NCBI RefSeq assembly: GCF_019890725.1
Contig: NZ_JAINZZ010000027.1
Location: 1-64,000 of the forward strand
Source of the DNA: Actinacidiphila acidipaludis
Lineage (GTDB): Bacteria; Actinomycetota; Actinomycetes; Streptomycetales; Streptomycetaceae
DNA length: 64,000 nt
Direction of reading: 5' to 3'
The notes under the pieces are model-generated. The model saw only the letters and a list, made by a program, of their open reading frames with translations. It was not told the origin of the DNA and made no database searches. A program made the translations under genes and the position numbers. Positions 32,890 through 40,833 of this stretch are shown piece by piece; within the stretch, counting starts at the first letter, position 1; every line of letters begins with the position of its first letter.

Positions 32890-32917
32890 ATGACCTGCCC
32901 CCGCCGGGGCAGGTCAT
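32890..32917. promoter_or_regulatory. perfect 12-bp-arm palindrome between divergent partner-switching operons
   Basis: ATGACCTGCCCC-CGCC-GGGGCAGGTCAT; with one bulged A the stem extends by AGG/CCT. It sits 91 bases upstream of the leftward STAS gene and 64 bases before rsbR, at two 5' ends, so it is not a normal terminator for either. Candidate shared operator or leader hairpin. Confidence 0.55.
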
Positions 32918-32980
32918 CCTAGCCACCCGTAAGGTTGCGCGGGTTCACCAGGGAAGAGGCGCAGAGGAGAAGGTGCACGG

Positions 32981-33826
32981 ATGACGAACGTCGGTGAGTC
33001 CGACCGGCTGGTCGGCCTGTTGACGCAAGGCCGCGAGGAGTTCACCGGAAAGTGGGTACGAGGAGTCACCTCTACGCTGGCCGGACGCCTCACCGCCGCA
33101 GAGGTGCAGCAGGATCTGAACGAGCTGTACACCGCACTGGTCGAGGCGCTGCGCAACGGCGGGGTCGCCACCCGTAACGAGGCGTACGGCGAGGTCCGCA
33201 GCCTGCTGACCGAGCTGTCCCGGAACCGGGCCCGGCAGGGCTTCAGCCCCACCGAGACCGCGTTCAGCGTCCTCGCCCTCAAGGACGTGCTGGAGCCGGC
33301 GCTCGCCGACGGCGCGGACGTCAAGGCGTACCTCCAGCTCGCGCGTGTCCTGGACGACCTGGGCCTGTACACGATCGAGGTGCACGCCAAGACCCGCGAG
33401 GAGATCATCTCCGCCCAGGCGGAACAGCTCCTCGAGCTGTCCACGCCGGTCGTCAAGCTGTGGGACGGCGTCGTCGGCGTGCCGCTCGTCGGCACCCTGG
33501 ACTCCGCCCGCACCCAGGTGGTGATGGAGAAGCTGCTCCAGTCGCTGCTGGACCTCAACGCCACCCACGCCATCGTGGACATCACCGGTGTGCCGGCGGT
33601 GGACACCCAGGTCGCGCAGCACCTGCTCAAGACCGTCGTCGCGGCCCGGATGATGGGCGCCGAGTGCGTGATCTCCGGTATCCGTCCGCAGATCGCGCAG
33701 ACCATCGTGGCGCTGGGCATCGAGTTCGGCGACATCACCACCAAGGCGACGCTGGCCGACGCCCTGCGGCACGCGCTGGACCGCATCGAGGAGCGCGGCC
33801 CGGTGGAGATCGGCGGTCTGCTGTGA
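32981..33826 (+). CDS. rsbR: RsbR-family stressosome co-antagonist
   Basis: A 281-residue protein with an N-terminal RsbRD_N-type helical sensor domain (about 10-150) and a C-terminal STAS domain (about 160-275). The STAS part has the RsbR hallmarks GTLDSAR (Ser175 at the first phospho-site position) and ITGVPAVDTQVAQHL (Thr209 at the second). It would form the stressosome core with RsbS and sequester RsbT. It is the first gene of a six-gene operon in which all following genes overlap by 4 bases. GAGGAGAAGG precedes the ATG by 8 bases. Confidence 0.93.
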   Translation: MTNVGESDRLVGLLTQGREEFTGKWVRGVTSTLAGRLTAAEVQQDLNELYTALVEALRNGGVATRNEAYGEVRSLLTELSRNRARQGFSPTETAFSVLALKDVLEPALADGADVKAYLQLARVLDDLGLYTIEVHAKTREEIISAQAEQLLELSTPVVKLWDGVVGVPLVGTLDSARTQVVMEKLLQSLLDLNATHAIVDITGVPAVDTQVAQHLLKTVVAARMMGAECVISGIRPQIAQTIVALGIEFGDITTKATLADALRHALDRIEERGPVEIGGLL

Positions 33827-34200
33827 GCGAGCGGGTGCCGATCCTGAAGATCGGTGACGTCCTGCTGGTCTCCATCCAGATCGATCTGGAGGACCAGATG
33901 GTGATGGACCTCCAGGAGGACCTGTCCCAGCGCATCGTGGACACCGGCGCGCGCGGCGTGGTCATCGACATCTCCGCCCTGGAGATCGTGGACTCCTTCG
34001 TCGGCAGAATGCTGGCGTCGATCGCCGCGATCTCCCGGGTGCTCGGCGCCGAGACGGTCGTGGTGGGCATGCGCCCGGCGGTCGCGATGACCCTGGTCGA
34101 ACTGGGCCTGTCGCTGGGCGGCGTGCGCACCGCACTCAACCTGGAGCAGGGGATCGGCGAGCTGCGCCGCTCCCGGCGCAACGGTTCGGTACCCCGGTGA
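33823..34200 (+). CDS. rsbS: RsbS stressosome scaffold protein
   Basis: A 125-residue single STAS domain. The sequence VPILKIGDVLLVSIQIDLED and the phospho-site EIVDSFVGRML (Ser58) are characteristic of RsbS; RsbT phosphorylates this serine in response to stress to release itself. GTG start overlaps the rsbR stop (GTGA). The C-terminus (GELRRSRRNGSVPR) is basic. Confidence 0.93.
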   Translation: MSERVPILKIGDVLLVSIQIDLEDQMVMDLQEDLSQRIVDTGARGVVIDISALEIVDSFVGRMLASIAAISRVLGAETVVVGMRPAVAMTLVELGLSLGGVRTALNLEQGIGELRRSRRNGSVPR

Positions 34201-34625
34201 CGTCGTCGGCGGAGCCGGTGGAGGAGTCATCGGTGCACGAGTCCCCGATCACCGGCAACGGGGACGTGGTCAAGGCCCGGCAGGCGGTGCGGGTTCTCGC
34301 CCAGGAGGCGCGGCTGTCGCTCGTCGACCAGACCAAGCTGGTCACCGCCGCCAGTGAGCTGGCACGCAACACCCTGTCCTACGGCGGCGGCGGGACGATG
34401 CGCGCGAGCATCGTCACCCGCGGCACCAGCACCGGCGTCAAGGTCGTCTTCAGCGACCAGGGCCCCGGTATACCCGACCTGGACCTGGCGCTGACCGACG
34501 GCTGGTCCTCCGGCCGCGGCATGGGCCTGGGGCTGAGCGGGGCCCGCCGGCTGGCGGACGAGTTCACGCTCGACTCGGCGCCCGGCAAGGGCACCACCGT
34601 CTCGGTCCTCAAGTGGGCACGGTGA
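34197..34625 (+). CDS. rsbT: RsbT switch serine/threonine kinase
   Basis: A 142-residue GHKL kinase. N-box ASELARNTLSYGGGG, G1 SDQGPGIPD, and G2 SGRGMGLGLSGARRL are intact. In the family RsbT phosphorylates RsbR and RsbS and, when free, activates a RsbU-type phosphatase. GTG start overlaps the rsbS stop (GTGA). The N-terminal 20 residues are an extension before the usual start. Confidence 0.93.
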   Translation: MTSSAEPVEESSVHESPITGNGDVVKARQAVRVLAQEARLSLVDQTKLVTAASELARNTLSYGGGGTMRASIVTRGTSTGVKVVFSDQGPGIPDLDLALTDGWSSGRGMGLGLSGARRLADEFTLDSAPGKGTTVSVLKWAR

Positions 34626-35674
34626 CCCCCGCTTCGTCCGTGGAGGCGGGCGAAGTGGTGTGGCTGCGCACCGACGAGGCGCTCGCGTCCGCGGGCCGGC
34701 GCGCCGCGGCGGAACTCGCCCGGCGCGTCGGGCTGGGCCAGGACCGGTCCGGCGACCTGGCGCTGGCCGTCACCGAGGCCGCGACCAACCTCCAGCGGCA
34801 CAGCGTCGACGGGGCCCTGGCGCTGCGGGTGACCGCTCGCGGCGACCAGGCCGACATCGAAATGCTCGCCCTCGACAGCGGACCCGGGATCGCGGAACTC
34901 TCGGTCGCCCTGCGTGACGGCTCGTCGACCGCCGGCACGCTCGGCGTCGGGCTCGGCGCCATCCGGCGGCTGGCGGACACCTTCGCGATCCATTCGCTGC
35001 CCGGCCGGGGCACCGGCCTCTACGCGAGCTTCGCCGCTCCGGCTGTACCGGACGCACCCAGCGTCCCCGCGCCGGTCGAGATCGCCGGGCTGACCCGGCC
35101 GATCAGCGGCGAGACGCAGTGCGGCGACACCTGGGCGGCCCGCGGGCAGCAGGGGGAGACCGGCGACCAGGCGGCGTCGCTGCTGGTGATGATGTGCGAC
35201 GGGCTGGGCCACGGCCCGCTCGCGGCACGCGCCGGCGACGAGGCGAGGCTGGCGTTCCGGGAGAGCCGTGCCGGCGATCCCGCCGGCGTGCTGGCAGACA
35301 TCCACAAGCGGTTGCGCAGCACTCGGGGCGCCGCCGTGGCGGTGGCCCGGGTGGACATCGCGGCCCGCCGCGTCACGCTGTGCGGGGCCGGCAACATCGC
35401 CGCGCTGGTGATGGCGGAGACCGGCCGGCAGACGCTGGTGTCCACGCCCGGCATCGTCGGGCACAACGTCGGCCGCCCGCACACCTACGAGGCCGCGCTG
35501 CCCCGGGGCGCCGCCCTGGTCATGCACTCCGACGGACTGCGCAGCCGCTGGCAGCCCGGCGACTTCCCCGGCCTGCTGGCCGTCACCCCGGCCCTGATCG
35601 CCGGGCAGCTGCTGTGGCAGGCGGGCACCCACCGGGACGACGCCGCTGTCGTCGTGGTCAAGGTGCCGTCATGA
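34622..35674 (+). CDS. fused RsbT/W-like ATPase and RsbX-like PP2C phosphatase
   Basis: A 350-residue two-domain protein. Residues about 10-135 are a GHKL ATPase (TEAATNLQRHSV, LDSGPGIAELS, GTLGVGLGAIRRLAD); residues about 150-350 are a SpoIIE/PP2C domain lacking sensor domains (CDGLGHGPLAARA, MHSDGL, HRDDAAVVVVK), like RsbX, which resets the stressosome by dephosphorylating RsbR/RsbS. The GTG at 34622 overlaps the rsbT stop (GTGA); an in-frame GTG three codons earlier is less likely. This fused arrangement after rsbT is common in Streptomyces stressosome loci. Confidence 0.88.
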   Translation: MTPASSVEAGEVVWLRTDEALASAGRRAAAELARRVGLGQDRSGDLALAVTEAATNLQRHSVDGALALRVTARGDQADIEMLALDSGPGIAELSVALRDGSSTAGTLGVGLGAIRRLADTFAIHSLPGRGTGLYASFAAPAVPDAPSVPAPVEIAGLTRPISGETQCGDTWAARGQQGETGDQAASLLVMMCDGLGHGPLAARAGDEARLAFRESRAGDPAGVLADIHKRLRSTRGAAVAVARVDIAARRVTLCGAGNIAALVMAETGRQTLVSTPGIVGHNVGRPHTYEAALPRGAALVMHSDGLRSRWQPGDFPGLLAVTPALIAGQLLWQAGTHRDDAAVVVVKVPS

Positions 35675-37668
35675 CCGTGCCCCCCGCGCCGGCCACGGGG
35701 ACGGGGACGGGGCCGGCCGCCGCGGGCGGTCCGCTGGAAGTGCTGCGCCGGGCGGTGGCCGGCGAACGGGACCTGCTCGCGCTGCGCCGCGACGTGCAGG
35801 TCGCCTGCCGGACCCTCGGTATGCCGGAGACCGACACGGTGCGCCTGGCCACCGTGGTCAGCGAGGTCGGCCGCGACCTGCTCGGAGCCGGCGGCCTCAC
35901 CGGCCGTCTGTCACTGGACCTGGCCGAGGGGCGGCCGTTGGCCGTCGCGGAGCTCGGCTGGACCGGTGTGGTTCGGCCGGGCTCGGGGCCGCTGGCCGCG
36001 GCGGGCCGGCTCCTGCAGTCCACCCGGTGGGACGAACAGCCGTTTCCCCGGCTCCTCATGGGGCAGCCGCTACCCGAGACATCGCAGTCGTTGGAACAGC
36101 GGGTGGCCGTGGCACGTGAGGAGTTGAGGGCGCTGAGCGGTGTCAGCATGGGGGAGGAGCTGCGCAGTCAGAACCACGACCTGCTTCAGGCCCTCCAGGA
36201 GGCCCGCGCCCACCAGGAGGAGCTGCAACGGCTCAACGACGAACTGGAACGGACCAACCAGGGCGTCATGGCCCTCTACACCGAGCTGTCCAACGAGCTC
36301 GAGACGACCAACAGCGGCGTGGTCGCCCTCTACGCCGAGCTGGAGGAGAAGACCCGGCAGCTCAGCCTGGTCAACGAGGCGAAGACCCGGTTCTGGGCCA
36401 ACGTCAGCCACGAGCTGCGCTCGCCCGTCAACAATGTGATCGGCCTGACCCGGCTGCTGCTCGCACCCGGCGCCGACCCGCTCACCGAGGAACAGCGCCA
36501 GCAGGTGGCCATGATCGCCGCCTCGGGCAGCACCATGCTGGCCCTGGTCGAGGAGCTGCTCGACGTGGCCAAGGCCGAGTCCGGCCGCCTGGAGCCCGAA
36601 CTGGCGCCCGTCGACCTGCGGATGCTCCTGCACCAGCTCCGCGGCACCCTCGCCGCCAGCGCGCGGCCCGGCGTCGTGCTCGCCATCCCCGACGAGAGCC
36701 ATCCCGAGCCGCTCACCACCGACGAGGTGATGCTCACCCGGATCCTGCGCAACGTGCTGTCCAACAGCCTGAAGTTCACCGAACGCGGCGAGGTGCGGCT
36801 GACCGTGGACCGGCACGACCGGACCGGCCGGGCGTGGTACGCCTTCACCGTCTCCGACACCGGCATCGGCATCCCGGCCGAGGAGCAGGGCCGGGTGTTC
36901 GAGGAGTTCTACCAGGTGCGCGGGCCGCACCAGCGCGCCCGCTCCGGCACCGGCCTCGGCCTGCCCTACGCCCGCCGCCTGACCGCGCTGCTCGGCGGCC
37001 GCATGACGCTGTCCAGCGCGCCCGGCGCGGGCACCGAGGTGACCGTCGAGATACCCGCCGCTCCCGCTCCGGCGCCCGCCGCCGTCACCGATCCGGCGAC
37101 GCTGAGCGCCGAGGCCCGGATCGCCGTCGCGCGGGCCGCCGAGGAGGCCGCCGCGGCCGAGGACCGCGGCGCGCTGCGGCTGGAGTCGCTGGTGGTCGTC
37201 GACGACGACCCGGTCTTCCTGGCGTCCATCCGACCGGTGCTCGGCCGGCTGTCGGCCGTCGTCACGGAGGTCGGCGACAGCGCCCACGCGGTCGCCACGA
37301 TCCGGCGGCTGCGTCCCGACGCGGTGCTGCTCGACCTGAGCATGCCGCCGCCGGACGGCTACCAGTTGCTGGGTCACCTGGCGGGCGACCCCGCCCTGGC
37401 CCAGATCCCGGTCGTGGTGCTCACCGCCAACGACCGCTCCGAGCTGGACAAGACCCGCCTGGGCCACGCGCAGGCGGTACTGGGCAAGACGTACCTGTCG
37501 ACGTCCCGCCTCGCCGACGTCCTCGCCCCCGCGCTCGGCGGAGCGCGCCTGCCGAGCCCGCGCGGATCCGGCGGCGACGACCCCGCCGACGGCTCCGCGG
37601 GCGACTCCCCGCGCCCGCACGACCCCGCCCGCCCGGACGGTCCCGGCGCCGGCGCGGACGGCGCATGA
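35671..37668 (+). CDS. hybrid histidine kinase with C-terminal receiver
   Basis: A 665-residue protein. The N-terminus (about 25-115) resembles a degenerate GHKL ATPase; a coiled-coil signalling helix (about 160-240) contains a near-duplicate TNQGVMALYTEL / TNSGVVALYAEL. HisKA has His247 in ANVSHELRSPVNN, HATPase_c has RNVLSNSLKFTERG, DTGIGIP and GTGLGL, and a receiver domain (about 505-620) has DDDP, LLDLSMPPPDGY and Lys in LGKTYLS. Being soluble with an internal receiver, it probably senses stressosome state or passes phosphate to the next gene product. ATGA overlaps at both ends. Confidence 0.92.
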   Translation: MTVPPAPATGTGTGPAAAGGPLEVLRRAVAGERDLLALRRDVQVACRTLGMPETDTVRLATVVSEVGRDLLGAGGLTGRLSLDLAEGRPLAVAELGWTGVVRPGSGPLAAAGRLLQSTRWDEQPFPRLLMGQPLPETSQSLEQRVAVAREELRALSGVSMGEELRSQNHDLLQALQEARAHQEELQRLNDELERTNQGVMALYTELSNELETTNSGVVALYAELEEKTRQLSLVNEAKTRFWANVSHELRSPVNNVIGLTRLLLAPGADPLTEEQRQQVAMIAASGSTMLALVEELLDVAKAESGRLEPELAPVDLRMLLHQLRGTLAASARPGVVLAIPDESHPEPLTTDEVMLTRILRNVLSNSLKFTERGEVRLTVDRHDRTGRAWYAFTVSDTGIGIPAEEQGRVFEEFYQVRGPHQRARSGTGLGLPYARRLTALLGGRMTLSSAPGAGTEVTVEIPAAPAPAPAAVTDPATLSAEARIAVARAAEEAAAAEDRGALRLESLVVVDDDPVFLASIRPVLGRLSAVVTEVGDSAHAVATIRRLRPDAVLLDLSMPPPDGYQLLGHLAGDPALAQIPVVVLTANDRSELDKTRLGHAQAVLGKTYLSTSRLADVLAPALGGARLPSPRGSGGDDPADGSAGDSPRPHDPARPDGPGAGADGA

Positions 37669-39266
37669 CCGCCGACCTGCTCGTCGACAGCGCCCCGGCG
37701 CTGGTCATGGTCGTCGACGACAACCCGACCAACCGCTATGTCCTCGGCACCTACCTGCGACGGGCCGGCCACCAGGTGGTCGAGGCCGAGGACGGCGCAG
37801 GAGCGCTCGCCCTGCTGCGGGACCTGCCCGAGCTCCCCGAGACCGCCGTGGTCGACGTGCGGCTGCCGGACATGACCGGCTTCGAGGTGTGCGAGGCCAT
37901 CAAGTCCGAGCCCCGCACCGCCGCGCTGCCTGTGATCCACGTGTCCGCCTCCGCGATCAGCGTCACCGACCGCGCCCAGGGGCTCAACCGCGGTGCCGAC
38001 GCCTACCTCACCGAACCCGTGGCCCCCAACGAGCTCATCGCCACGGTCGCCGCCGCCCTGCGGTACGCCCGGGCCCGGCAGCGGGCGGAGACGCTGGCCG
38101 CCCGGCTGAGCGAACTCAACCGCTCCACCATGGACTTCTACCGGGCCGAGAACGCCGCCGAACTGGCGGTCAGGACCGCGCTGGGGGCCACACGCATCTA
38201 CGGCGCCCCCGCGGCCGTCGTGGTGCGCACCGCCGAGGACCGCCCGGTCCACGTCCACAGCACCGGCGACGGCGAGACGACGACCCTAGCCGCCGACCCG
38301 TCCGAGCGGTTCGTCCGGCGCTTCCTGCGCAGGCCGAGTCAAGGCGGCGCACTGGTCAGGCTCGAGCTCGTCCCCGCCGACCAGGCACCGCTGCCGGGAC
38401 TGCCGGCCGACCCCGGCGGCACCGTGGCCGTCGCCTCGGCGCAGGTGAAGGGGGCCGGCTCCGCCGCGTGCGTGGTCCTGCCGCGCTCCGCGCTCAACGG
38501 CGACGGCGACGTGCTGACCCAGCTCGCCCACGCCTGCGCGCTGTCGCTGGAGGCGCTGCGCTCCTACCGCCAGGAGCACACCCTCGCGCTGACCCTCCAG
38601 CGCACCTTCCTGCCCGTTTCCCTGCCGCAGACGCCGCTCGCCGACCTGGCCGTCCGCTACCTGCCGGCCAGCAGGACCGCCGAGATCGGGGGCGACTTCT
38701 ACGAGGCTTTGGCGGTGCCGGACGGCCTGCTGCTCGCCGTCGGCGACGTCGCCGGGCACTCCCTGGACGCCGCCGTGGTCATGGGCGAGCTGCGGCACGC
38801 CCTGCGCGCCTACGCCCTGGAAGGGCACGGCCCCGACGAGATCCTCACCCGCCTGGACACCCTGCTGCACCACGTGGACGCCACGATGGGGGCGACTTTG
38901 TGCATCGCGCTGCTGCGCACGGACAGCGGCAGTCTGCACATCGCCAACGCGGGACACCTGCCGCCGCTGCTGCGGGACCCCGACGGCACCACCCGGTACG
39001 TCCTCCGGCACGGCCCCATGCTCGGCCTGCGAGTGCCCCATCCACCGGCGGAGCGCGTCGAGGTCCGCCCGGGCACGCAGATCGTCATGATCACCGACGG
39101 CCTGGTGGAGCGGCGCGGATCCGACCTGGACAGCGAACTGACGAGGATGGCCGAGGTGCTCGCCGAGGGGCCGGAGGACGTGGAGGCGGTCTGCGAACTG
39201 ATACTCCGCCACTTCCCCCCGGACGGCGGGGACGACGTGGCGCTGATGACCGCACGGATCACCTGA
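37665..39266 (+). CDS. receiver-GAF-SpoIIE phosphatase (RsbU-like output)
   Basis: A 533-residue protein: receiver domain (about 14-125; Asp pair in VDDNPTN, phospho-acceptor in VVDVRLPDMTGF), linker/GAF-like region (about 150-300) and SpoIIE phosphatase (about 330-530; GGDFYEALA, GDVAGHSLDAA, ITDGLVERRG, GGDDVALMT). The conserved receiver lysine is replaced by Glu (LTEPVAP), a recurrent variant in this architecture. It is the last gene of the rsbR operon, ATGA-coupled to the hybrid kinase, and the likely phosphatase output acting on STAS antagonists. Confidence 0.92.
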   Translation: MTADLLVDSAPALVMVVDDNPTNRYVLGTYLRRAGHQVVEAEDGAGALALLRDLPELPETAVVDVRLPDMTGFEVCEAIKSEPRTAALPVIHVSASAISVTDRAQGLNRGADAYLTEPVAPNELIATVAAALRYARARQRAETLAARLSELNRSTMDFYRAENAAELAVRTALGATRIYGAPAAVVVRTAEDRPVHVHSTGDGETTTLAADPSERFVRRFLRRPSQGGALVRLELVPADQAPLPGLPADPGGTVAVASAQVKGAGSAACVVLPRSALNGDGDVLTQLAHACALSLEALRSYRQEHTLALTLQRTFLPVSLPQTPLADLAVRYLPASRTAEIGGDFYEALAVPDGLLLAVGDVAGHSLDAAVVMGELRHALRAYALEGHGPDEILTRLDTLLHHVDATMGATLCIALLRTDSGSLHIANAGHLPPLLRDPDGTTRYVLRHGPMLGLRVPHPPAERVEVRPGTQIVMITDGLVERRGSDLDSELTRMAEVLAEGPEDVEAVCELILRHFPPDGGDDVALMTARIT

Positions 39267-39418
39267 CGGCCACGGTCCTGCCGGATCATCCGGAACCAGC
39301 GCCATCCTGACGGGTGTTCGGTCCTCTCCGCTGCGGAAACGCCCGGCCGCCGCCGAAAGCGCATTCCCGTGCGTGTCACGACGCATCCCGGGAAAACGCT
39401 CCTTGGAGGTTGATTGAC

Positions 39419-39589
39419 ATGGGACCCTTGCTTCTTGTTCTGCTTCTCGCCCTGGTTCTTTTCGGCGCGGGATTCGCGGTGAACCTGCTCTGGTGGGCCG
39501 CCGTCATCGTGCTGGCCGTGTGGCTGCTCGGCTTCGTCATGCGCGGCACCGGTACGGGCGGTGGCCGCGGACGCTGGTACCGCTGGTAG
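39419..39589 (+). CDS. small hydrophobic membrane protein
   Basis: A 56-residue protein with two transmembrane helices (LLLVLLLALVLFGAGFAVNLLWWAA and the following IVLAVWLLGF segment) and a Gly/Arg-rich tail ending GRWYRW. Similar tiny hydrophobic proteins are common among stress-induced genes of Streptomyces. GGAGG lies 10 bases before the ATG. It follows the stressosome operon by 152 bases and precedes csbD-like; co-regulation by a stress sigma factor is plausible but no promoter was recognised. Confidence 0.8.
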   Translation: MGPLLLVLLLALVLFGAGFAVNLLWWAAVIVLAVWLLGFVMRGTGTGGGRGRWYRW

Positions 39590-39759
39590 CCGGCGCCCCG
39601 TCCGGCCCGCCGCCGCGGACGCCGATTGCGGTACGCGGGGCGATGTACACCGAATGGCGGAAGAAATGCGTAAGTCCCGCGGAAGCGGAAAGGCGCATTC
39701 CACGAACGAGGCGGGCGTATTTCTTCCCGCCGTCCGCATCGCATTGCGAGGAGGAGACG

Positions 39760-39951
39760 ATGGGCACCGGCGACAAGAGCGCTGCGAAGACCGACGTGGC
39801 GGCCGGCAAGGCCAAGGAGGCCGTCGGAAACGCGGTCGGCAACGAGCGTCTGCAGGCCGAGGGACGCGGCGACCAGGCCAAGGGCCACGTCCGTGAGGCC
39901 GCGCAGAAGGCGAAGGACGCGGCGAAGGACGTCGCGCACCGCAAGGACTGA
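39760..39951 (+). CDS. CsbD-family stress protein
   Basis: A 63-residue hydrophilic helical protein (TDVAAGKAKEAVGNAVGNERLQAEGRGDQAKG) of the CsbD family. CsbD of Bacillus is a SigB-controlled general stress protein, which fits its place beside a partner-switching locus. GAGGAGGAG precedes the ATG by 4 bases. The molecular function is unknown. Confidence 0.92.
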   Translation: MGTGDKSAAKTDVAAGKAKEAVGNAVGNERLQAEGRGDQAKGHVREAAQKAKDAAKDVAHRKD

Positions 39952-39958
39952 CACCGGT

Positions 39959-39984
39959 CACTCCGATCGGCCACTCCGATCGGT
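39959..39984. repeat. 13-bp tandem repeat
   Basis: CACTCCGATCGGC and CACTCCGATCGGT are adjacent; each includes the palindrome CCGATCGG. Located 8 bases after the csbD-like stop, before the terminator hairpin. Confidence 0.6.
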
Positions 39985-39989
39985 CACAC

Positions 39990-40030
39990 CGGCCCGGGGC
40001 CCGCGCCACCACGGCGCGGGCCCCGGGCCG
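39990..40030. terminator. 18-bp perfect hairpin between convergent genes
   Basis: Arms at 39990-40007 and 40013-40030 are exact complements (start CGGCCCGGGGCC) around the loop ACCAC. It lies between the converging csbD-like and rskA genes and is the strongest hairpin in the window; a bidirectional terminator. Confidence 0.8.
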
Positions 40031-40083
40031 TGGTGGCCGTGCGGATCGCGCACCGCCGGGCCGCGTGGACATCAGAGTGGTCA

Positions 40084-40833
40084 TCAGACGGGCAGCACCA
40101 CCAGGGGCGCGCCGGTGGGAGCGGGCGATCCGCCGTGCGGCTCCGCCGTGATCCCGACGCCGTCCGCGCCGGTCGGCGCCCCGGCCAGCACCGCGGCACC
40201 CGCGGTGCGCCCCGGCTCCACCAGGCCCGCGGGGACCATCGTGCCGCCGTGGCTGTACCAGAGCTCGTAGACGCGTGATCCGGACAGCGCCGGCAGGTCG
40301 TGGAAGAGCACCGCCGCCCGCCCCAGGCTCCGGGAGGCGACCACGGTGGCCGTGCCGCCGCCCTTGAGCGCGCCCGTGTGGAGCGTCGCGTCGGGCGCGG
40401 ACGTCAGGGCGCTCAGCTCCGCGGCCTGCTGCTCGGCGCGGACGCTCCGCCGGTGCTGGACGTCCGCCCGGTGCTGCGCGTCGACGGCGACACCGGTGGC
40501 GATCCCCGCGATCACCAGGCACGCCGCCGCGGCCAGGTGCGGCAGCCGCCGCGCCGGCCCCCGCCGGGCGGCCGGGTGCAGCGGGACGACCGCCACCTCC
40601 GGAGGGAGCTGTCGCACCTCGGGCAGCGACGCCATCACCCGCTCGCGCAGTCCGTCGGGCGGGACCTCCGCCACCGCCAGTGCCAGGCGGGCCGCGGTCT
40701 CGGAGAGCTCCCGGACCTCCTGGGCGCACGCCTCGCACTCCGCCATGTGCCGGCGGAACGCCTCGGCCTCCGGCCCGGACAGCGCGCCGACCGCGTAGGC
40801 GCCGGTCAGCGTGTGCAGGTCGACCGTCGTCAT
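40084..40833 (-). CDS. rskA: anti-sigma-K factor
   Basis: A 249-residue membrane anti-sigma factor. The cytoplasmic N-terminus has a zinc-finger anti-sigma motif (HMAECEACAQEV), followed by one transmembrane helix (about 97-115, AAAACLVIAGIATGVAV) and an extracytoplasmic RskA domain (FHDLPALSGSRVYELWY, GVGITAEPHGGS). It would hold SigK inactive until regulated proteolysis. Start ATG overlaps the sigK stop (ATGA). Confidence 0.93.
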   Translation of the reverse strand: MTTVDLHTLTGAYAVGALSGPEAEAFRRHMAECEACAQEVRELSETAARLALAVAEVPPDGLRERVMASLPEVRQLPPEVAVVPLHPAARRGPARRLPHLAAAACLVIAGIATGVAVDAQHRADVQHRRSVRAEQQAAELSALTSAPDATLHTGALKGGGTATVVASRSLGRAAVLFHDLPALSGSRVYELWYSHGGTMVPAGLVEPGRTAGAAVLAGAPTGADGVGITAEPHGGSPAPTGAPLVVLPV

